A stretch of 5,050 nucleotides of DNA, from assembly GCA_903873045.1 (NCBI GenBank), contig CAIQND010000668.1, positions 1 to 5,050 of the forward strand. The letters run 5' to 3'. Below are positions 1 through 4,900 of this stretch, one piece after another (position 1 is the stretch's first letter; the number at the start of each line of letters is the position of its first letter). The notes beneath the pieces are model-generated. The model was not told the origin of the DNA. It worked only from the letters and a program-made list of their open reading frames with translations, and ran no database searches. The stretch comes from an uncultured Methylococcaceae bacterium. Lineage in GTDB: Bacteria > Pseudomonadota > Gammaproteobacteria > Methylococcales > Methylomonadaceae. Both the position numbers and the translations under genes were made by a program.

Positions 1-80
1 GCCTCAGCCACATTACGGGCTTTGACAATGGTGTTTTCCAGTTGTCTGCGGAGTCTTTTATCCAGGGGTTGTAAACTCAT
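1..80 (-). CDS. pglX: 5' end of a PglX/BrxX-like BREX DNA methyltransferase (partial)
   Basis: Only the first 26 codons are in the window; the frame runs off the left edge. The ATG at 78-80 is preceded, 5 nt away, by TGAGA (86-90), a usable Shine-Dalgarno. The visible start, M-S-L-Q-P-L-D-K-R-L-R-R-Q-L-E-N, followed by IVKARNVAE, is a basic amphipathic helix. From memory it resembles the N-terminus of the Eco57I-like methylases of BREX type 3-like loci ('LDK.LR..LE..V..AR..AE'). It does not resemble type 1 PglX, which starts with a 'KKYAPQAR'-like segment. In BREX the PglX/BrxX enzyme methylates adenine in a non-palindromic site on host DNA, marking self. The gene immediately downstream of brxC in type 1 and type 3 operons is pglX, so the position agrees. 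The catalytic NPPY motif and SAM-binding motifs are out of view, so the identity rests on the short N-terminus plus context. Confidence 0.6.
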   Translation of the reverse strand, partial: MSLQPLDKRLRRQLENTIVKARNVAE

Positions 81-85
81 ATTAT

Positions 86-90
86 TCTCA
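86..90 (-). promoter_or_regulatory. Shine-Dalgarno of the pglX-like gene, within repeat linker sequence
   Basis: On the minus strand this reads TGAGA, 5 nt before the ATG at 78-80. The surrounding 81-96 matches the end of the repeat linker (compare ATTCTCAATTTTG at 855-867 and 185-196), so the ribosome binding site appears to be supplied by repeat-derived sequence. It begins only a few bases after the 3' foot of hairpin unit 1 (97-169). Confidence 0.55.
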
Positions 91-96
91 ATTTTG

Positions 97-276
97 AACC
101 ACTAATAAACACCAATGAACTCGAATAAAAAGCTTTTAAATTCGTGTTTTTTCGTGTCCATTCGTGGTTCCGGTTTTATTGCCAATTCTCAATTTTCAAC
201 CACTAATAAACACGAATCAACTCGAATAAAAAGCACTTAAATTCGTGACTATTCGTGTTTATTAGTGGTTCCAGTT
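97..276 (-). repeat. Palindromic tandem repeat block A (2 units), between GxxExxY gene and pglX
   Basis: Unit 1 is 97-169 and unit 2 is 198-270, with a 28-bp linker at 170-197 and a start-to-start distance of 101 bp. Each unit has a left arm starting AACCACTAATAAACAC, an AT-rich centre and a right arm ending ATTCGTGGTT or ATTAGTGGTT. Unit 2 has perfectly complementary outer 20-bp arms, the best hairpin in the window. Its centre is altered (AAAAAGCACTTAA instead of AAAAAGCTTTTAA). The start of the linker after unit 2 (271-280) merges into the end of the GxxExxY gene. No run of U follows the hairpins in the transcription direction, so these are not typical intrinsic terminators. Confidence 0.95.
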
Positions 277-651
277 TCATAAAACAAACCTTTGCCATTC
301 AAGTTTGCTGTGTTTAAAGTTAAGTATCACTCCGACCTTCAAGCCTGTGATTTTCAGATAATTCAATATCTGCCCTTGTTCATGATTGGTGATTTTTTCA
401 ATCACTTTGGTATCAATAACTATTTGATTAAAAACAATTAGATCAGGTATATATTTCCCAACCAGAACTTGCTTATACATGACATCAAAACTTGGTTGCT
501 GCATATACGGAATGTTTCGTAAACCAAACTCAACGACTAAAGCATTTTCATAAGGCTTTTCCAGTAATCCATGCCCTAATGAATTAAGAACTTCCATCGC
601 ACAACCCACTACCTCAAACACCTCATCTTTTAAAATCAGTTTCTGTTCCAT
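277..651 (-). CDS. GxxExxY family protein (PD-(D/E)xK nuclease-like)
   Basis: This 124-residue protein has the usual length of the GxxExxY family, which Pfam-style classification places in the PD-(D/E)xK nuclease superfamily. The naming motif is G28-L-L-E31-K-P-Y34, in the context 'LGHGLLEKPYENAL'. The nuclease-like core follows: P69-D70 (KYIPDLIV), then I79-D80-T81-K82 on the next strand, then H90-E91 and the helix 'QILNYLKITGLKVGVILNF', all in the family's normal order. The half-motif here is D-x-K where many relatives have E-x-K; both fit (D/E)xK. No signal peptide or membrane segment is seen, so it is probably cytoplasmic. The ATG at 649-651 is chosen because TGAGA (657-661) lies 5 nt upstream. 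The gene is closely flanked by palindromic repeats on both sides: unit 3 begins 16 nt upstream of the ATG, and the TGA (277-279) lies in linker-like sequence. The biological role of this family is not established. A DNA-processing activity is inference from the fold. Confidence 0.9.
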   Translation of the reverse strand: MEQKLILKDEVFEVVGCAMEVLNSLGHGLLEKPYENALVVEFGLRNIPYMQQPSFDVMYKQVLVGKYIPDLIVFNQIVIDTKVIEKITNHEQGQILNYLKITGLKVGVILNFKHSKLEWQRFVL

Positions 652-656
652 ATTTA

Positions 657-661
657 TCTCA
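657..661 (-). promoter_or_regulatory. Shine-Dalgarno of the GxxExxY gene in repeat-adjacent linker
   Basis: TGAGA on the minus strand, 5 nt from the ATG. The 16-nt segment 652-667 lies between the foot of hairpin unit 3 and the start codon. It has the same length and layout as the leader of the pglX-like gene (81-96), with 11 of 16 positions identical. Confidence 0.6.
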
Positions 662-667
662 TAGTTG

Positions 668-950
668 AACCACTAATTAACACAAATGAACTCGAATAAG
701 GGCTTTTAAATTCGTGACTATTCGTGTTCATTCGTGGTTCCGGCTTTATTACCAATTCTCTACTCCAACCACTAATAAACACCAATGAACTCGAATAAAA
801 AGCTTTTAAATTCGTGACTATTCGTGTCCATTCGTGGTTCCGGCTTTATTACCAATTCTCAATTTTGAACCACTAATAAACACAAATTAACTCGAATAAA
901 AGCTTTTAAATTCGTGACTATTCGTGTTCATTCGTGGTTCCGGTTTTATT
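668..950 (-). repeat. Palindromic tandem repeat block B (3 units), between antitoxin-like gene and GxxExxY gene
   Basis: Units are 668-739, 767-839 and 868-939, with linkers at 740-766 and 840-867 and start-to-start distances of 99 and 101 bp. The linkers start CCGGCTTTATTACCAATTCTC here, versus CAGGTTTCATTGCC in much of block C. Unit 3 (668-739) has a changed centre (AAGGGCTTTTAA). The right arm of unit 5 (868-939) and the first 11 bp of its linker (940-950) are translated as the last residues of the DUF1778 gene, whose TAG stop (918-920) lies in that arm. The block therefore overlaps the 3' end of that gene. The palindromic structure is as in the other two blocks. Confidence 0.95.
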
Positions 951-1355
951 AGTAATGCCAAGTACATTCCTGATATCGGCAAAAGCCTTTTTAATCGGTT
1001 TACTTTTTCCTTGTTGTTTAGATTTTGAACTCATGGCTAAAATATCTAATAAAACAATTCCTTGCTGAATTACATCTTGTTTTGTTTGATTCATATCTCT
1101 ATAGTTTTTAACCGCGTTGATTAGCTTTGCGTTGGGTTCGGGTGGGTTTTCCAGCGCATCAAAAAAGACTTGTGCATCATTTTTGCTTAAGCGTATCAAC
1201 TTGTCTTTTTCAATATTATGTTCTGCTTTTTCAAGCGCCGCCTGTACCAAGAACTGATTCAGCGTGACTCCTGTAAGGTCAGCAGCGGCTGTCAGGGTTT
1301 GTTTGATTTGTTCTGATACTCGGACGGTAATACGTTCATTGCTTATAACGGCCAT
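918..1355 (-). CDS. DUF1778/TacA-like ribbon-helix-helix antitoxin with C-terminal extension
   Basis: Residues 6-44 form a ribbon-helix-helix DNA-binding domain: the strand ERITVRVS, then helix A (EQIKQTLTAAADLTG) and helix B (TLNQFLVQAALEKAEHNI). They are followed by the DUF1778 signature 'LSKNDAQVFFDALENPPEPNAKL' (56-78), the segment that in TacA-type antitoxins contacts the partner GNAT toxin. Family members are usually about 90-100 residues; this one is 145. Residues ~90-135 are a lysine- and hydrophobic-rich tail I do not recognise, and residues 136-145 (NKTGTTNEHE) are encoded by the palindromic repeat, which also supplies the TAG stop. The start ATG at 1353-1355 has a good AGGAAA site 6-7 nt upstream. 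No toxin gene lies downstream: the next gene is the GxxExxY protein, beyond three repeats. Such antitoxins normally bind their own promoter as dimers, and a candidate operator is present. It could be an orphan antitoxin, a plain RHH regulator, or the remnant of a TA pair whose 3' side was replaced by repeats. Confidence 0.87.
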   Translation of the reverse strand: MAVISNERITVRVSEQIKQTLTAAADLTGVTLNQFLVQAALEKAEHNIEKDKLIRLSKNDAQVFFDALENPPEPNAKLINAVKNYRDMNQTKQDVIQQGIVLLDILAMSSKSKQQGKSKPIKKAFADIRNVLGITNKTGTTNEHE

Positions 1356-1360
1356 AACAT

Positions 1361-1366
1361 TTTCCT
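1361..1366 (-). promoter_or_regulatory. Ribosome binding site of the DUF1778 gene
   Basis: The minus strand reads AGGAAA, with its AGGA core 7 nt before the ATG at 1353-1355. It is the strongest Shine-Dalgarno match among the small genes here. It supports this ATG over the out-of-frame ATG at 1358-1360. Confidence 0.7.
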
Positions 1367-1368
1367 GG

Positions 1369-1393
1369 TTGATACCATATTGATACCATCAAT
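1369..1393. promoter_or_regulatory. Candidate RHH operator: two TTGATACCAT direct repeats and an overlapping inverted repeat
   Basis: TTGATACCAT occurs at 1369-1378 and again at 1380-1389. The start-to-start distance is 11 bp, about one helical turn, so both copies face the same side of the DNA. The second copy lies inside a perfect inverted repeat ATTGAT-ACC-ATCAAT (1379-1393). The element lies between the candidate -10 box and the start codon of a ribbon-helix-helix protein. RHH antitoxins typically bind short phased repeats or palindromes at their own promoters. Autoregulation is inference; the repeats are seen directly. Confidence 0.6.
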
Positions 1394-1395
1394 AA

Positions 1396-1401
1396 ATTAT
1401 A
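1396..1401 (-). promoter_or_regulatory. Candidate -10 box for the DUF1778 gene
   Basis: The minus strand reads a perfect TATAAT, placing a start of transcription near 1389 and a leader of about 33 nt. No good -35 hexamer is found at 16-18 bp upstream (best weak candidates near 1417-1424), so activity would need an activator or be low. The operator-like repeats overlap the expected start of transcription, a location suited to repression. Confidence 0.45.
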
Positions 1402-1437
1402 CCGGCTAGTCAAACTTAACCATTTTCTTTTTTGATG

Positions 1438-1910
1438 AACCACTAACCATCACTACACAGTCAAAATAAAAAGCTTTTAAATTCGTGACTATTCGTGTCC
1501 ATTCGTGGTTCAGGTTTCATTGCCAATTCTCTACTTCAACCACTAATAAACACAAATCAACTCGAATAAAAAGCTTTTAAATTCGTGACTATTCGTGTCC
1601 ATTCGTGGTTCAGGTTTCATTGCCAACTCTCTACTTCAACCACTAATAAACACGAATCAACTCGAATAAAAAGCTTTTAAATTCGTGTTTTTTCGTGTTC
1701 ATTCGTGGTTCGGTTTCATTGCCAACTCTCTACTTCAACCACTAATAAACACGAATCAACTCGAATAAAAGCTTTTAAATTCGTGTTTTTTCGTGTTCAT
1801 TCGTGGTTCCGGTCTTATTGCCAATTCTCTACTTCAACCACTAATAAACACAAATGAACTCGAATAAAAAGCTTTTAAATTCGTGACTATTCGTGTTCAT
1901 TCGTGGTTCA
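1438..1910 (-). repeat. Palindromic tandem repeat block C (5 units), directly after brxC
   Basis: Units are 1438-1510, 1538-1610, 1638-1710, 1737-1808 and 1836-1908, spaced 99-100 bp start to start, with 26-27 bp linkers of the form C(A/C)GGTTTCATTGCCAA then CTCTACTTC. The right arm is three 10-bp steps, ATTCGTGACT, ATTCGTGTTC, ATTCGTGGTT; the left arm is the matching near-complement. The centre is AAAAGCTTTT. The unit ending at 1908 stops 6 bp from the brxC stop codon. The unit at 1438-1510, nearest the antitoxin-like promoter, has a decayed left arm (AACCACTAACCATCAC and on), while its right arm is intact. Spacers are near-identical to each other, which excludes a CRISPR array. Confidence 0.95.
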
Positions 1911-1914
1911 AATA

Positions 1915-4900
1915 TCAAACAACCAAGGGACCGTTTTGAAGATCCTTCAGCATTTGTTGCTCAACTTCTTCCAGCCACGCTTTAATATCGGCTTCAGTTT
2001 TTAAGGTTCTGTGCGGTAATTTAACTTGCTGTACTTTGGGTTCCAGTAACTTGGCGGCATCCAGTGAGGCAAAGTTAAATTTAATGTTTTGTGCTTGAGT
2101 CCGGTCATTCCAATGTTTTATAGAGCAGGTTTCCAGGCTGTCAATCAGCTCTTCTACGGTATTAACGGTAATAGCGTCGGGTTCATTCAGGTCATAGTTA
2201 TCAAGAATCTGTTGTTGCTGAGCCGGCGTTAGTTTCTGCCAGTTGGCATTCTCTTCAAGCTGCTCCTTGAGTAACTGATATTCTAAATTGAACTGCTCAC
2301 TAAGAACGGTAATCGCGTTACGCAACTTGTCTGTAACCGACTTAACTTGTGATTCTACAGGGTCAGGATCAGCTAATAAACTACGATTATTGAGGATGGC
2401 ATCATATTGTGTTTGTAGTTCTTCATGGAAAGCCAACCCTTTGCTGAGTTGTAATAACTGCTTTAAGGTATTCCAGGCTGGCAGTCGCTTGGCAATTTTA
2501 TCTGCGGATTGTTGCCAACTATCGAGCTGTGTTTTTAAGGCTTCACGTTGGTCGTATAAGGCTAATAGTTGGGTATTACCTGATTGTTGAGTAATGGCTT
2601 CAAGTAGCGTCGTATCCACTTTTTCTGGTTTTGGTGCTTCACCACCAGCATTTTCCGCTAGTTGTCTGGCTTTAAGGATAAACTCGGGGATTTTGGACAG
2701 TTCTTCTTGTGGGTTACATTTAAGACCCGCTTCCGTTAATAGTTTTCTTATCTGTATCAGTTGAACAGGTTTGATCGTTATCGATTCTACCTGGAAACTA
2801 GCCTGGGTTAATTTGCTGCGATCCAGGGTTTTATTATCAACCGGTTTATGCGCGGCATCTTTTGCCCTGATAACACCGGTTGCCAATAAGGCAAATAGTC
2901 CACCATCAATGCAATCTTGCGACCACCCATAAGGAGCGGCTTTAAAATTATCTCTGATCTCCGCACCTTTTTTACTCGCGCCAATAAACTTTAATATTTC
3001 AGCACAGACGGGGTGTTTTTCAATATCACCACTGTAGTCAACCGCTTCCAAGGCATTTTCAGCGCCATCCTGACGCGCACGATCATAAACTTTTCCCCAG
3101 CCACTGTGATCGGCTTTATCAAAATCACCATACAGTCTTATCATTGAAGCCTTGGCGGCTTGCTCCAACTGGGCTTTTAAATTGTCAACCGGTATTTCTG
3201 TACCACCCGCCTGAAACACTTTGATTCCTTCAATGATTTCTTTTAGCAAAATATCTACCTGCTTCTTCGCTTCATTAAGGCGAGTTTCCATGGCGGCACG
3301 CGCATCTTTACCTTCTAATGTAGTAGGCAATCCTCTCATATCCAGAGTGGCTTGCGCCGCTTCTCGGGTGATGAGCGCCTTATGCAGTTCTGATTTGTTC
3401 CTTGCAGGAATATAAACATAAAGGGTTGGCATGTCCTGATTGGCCTTATGCGCTTCTGCCAACAGGGATTTTTCGTCATTTTTCCAGCCATCTTGAACCC
3501 AGATATAGATTTTTTTGCTGGCGTCCTTAGGCACTTCGGCATCGAAGTTAAGTAGCAGATTTCTCTGCTCTTTACTCTTGCCTTGCGTAATCCGTATTGT
3601 ATTGGCAAGTTCTTGTATTTTATGATGGAGTAAGTCTTCCCGTTTATTTTCAATGCGCTGAATATTGCCTTGAAATTCGGCTTCTTGCTGACGGTAGGTG
3701 TCGTGCCATTGACTGCTCTCTTGGGTTTGCAGCCTATACTCCACGCCACTGGACGTATCCAAGGCCATTAAAATCCCTTGATTTAGCAGTTGCTGTAAGA
3801 GTTCCGGGATTTTTTTACGCAGTTCAATACTGCCTGCATTTAAATCTTCCAACAAAAGATCCGCCAGCATGTGCTCGGTGGCTCGAACACCAATATCCGC
3901 AATGGGATCGGTAGGCAATTTTCCTATCAGATAAATAAGCGCTAACAGTCGTGACTGAAGCTGTTCATCTTCGCTACCTGCGGACAGCTTGCCAATCGTT
4001 TCACTGATTTCTTTGGAGATCATTCCTGTGTACAACAGGTCAGTCGCTATTTGTCCGTAGATAAAATCCGCACCAATCACATAGCCTAAAGGCTTGTTAG
4101 CACTTTCCCTAGTGGCCTCATGAATCACTTTAAGTTGACTGCGTAGCTGAGAGACCGTGCCTGTGGTGTCGATTATTCGGAGTACTTTTTCCCAAAATCG
4201 GCGTCTTATTGGTAACATCGGATAATCCGAAACCATAATGGTTTCATCTTCTTTACGATGCTCTATTTTCGTGCCGCTAAGGTGTCGGGATATCTCCCCC
4301 AGATTTTGGGATATTACGTCTTGTACTTCAGGCTTGGCCGTTTCTTTTTTCTGAAGAATAATTTTACGAATAACGGATTCGACATCGACATCAGAAAGTT
4401 GAACGGGTATCTGAAAACGCCCCATCAATCTACTTAAAGACGTAGTACCCGATAGGGCATTTTGTCCTGTGGCGACAAACAGCAACTTACCACCAAAGTG
4501 CTTGCTACAGGTTTCCGTGACTTCCTGGACTTGATAAGCCTTGCTAGAGTCTTTATCAATATATTGTTGAACTTCATCCAAGACAATTAACGTCAGTGGA
4601 AACTGGTCATTAATGGTTAAGGCCTCCGTAATGGCTTCAATCATCTGGTCATTGGTGACATCATTAACCTTAGGATATTCTGCCTTAAGTAGCTGATGGA
4701 CTTCTGAATCGTTAGCCGCCAAATTGGGTATCACTTCCAAGAGTGCTTTAGCGATAAGAGGCGACATATAAAGATGGGACAGCTCTTTCTGGAAATTTTT
4801 ACCATGACTCTCTACGGCTTGTTTAACCTTTTCATAGTGGCCTTCAGATTTTAGCCACATAACGAACCGTGCAAGATGGTATTGTTCCGGCAAGCCTGCG

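Noticed and set aside
921..1095. Separate small gene starting at the internal ATG (M88) of the DUF1778 frame
   Set aside because: The only purine-rich sequence, AGAGAT, abuts the ATG too closely for a Shine-Dalgarno and there is no break in the frame; kept as a C-terminal extension.
277..1355. Toxin-antitoxin pair formed by the GxxExxY protein and the DUF1778 protein
   Set aside because: GxxExxY proteins are not known partners of DUF1778 antitoxins, and three repeats (about 270 bp) separate the genes rather than the usual overlap or few bases.
97..1908. CRISPR array
   Set aside because: The sequences between palindromes are themselves conserved and the units are 99-101 bp with 72-73 bp repeats; there are no unique spacers and no cas genes in the window.
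97..1908. Intrinsic (Rho-independent) terminators
   Set aside because: The stems are long and AT-rich in the centre, and no U tract follows the foot of the stem on the minus strand; downstream text is the conserved linker.
2288..2590. Plus-strand open frame of 100 codons
   Set aside because: It lies fully inside brxC antisense, shows no recognisable domain, and has low-complexity Cys/Ser/Leu-rich composition typical of a shadow frame.
3221..3914. Other open frames within brxC (plus strand 3221-3415 and 3597-3914; minus strand 3336-3749)
   Set aside because: All overlap the conserved second half of BrxC in other frames, have no family resemblance, and are explained as shadows.
4891..4893. 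TTG start of the brxC-like gene
   Set aside because: The frame stays open for 52 more codons to the window edge with family-like sequence, and no Shine-Dalgarno precedes the TTG; it encodes an internal leucine.
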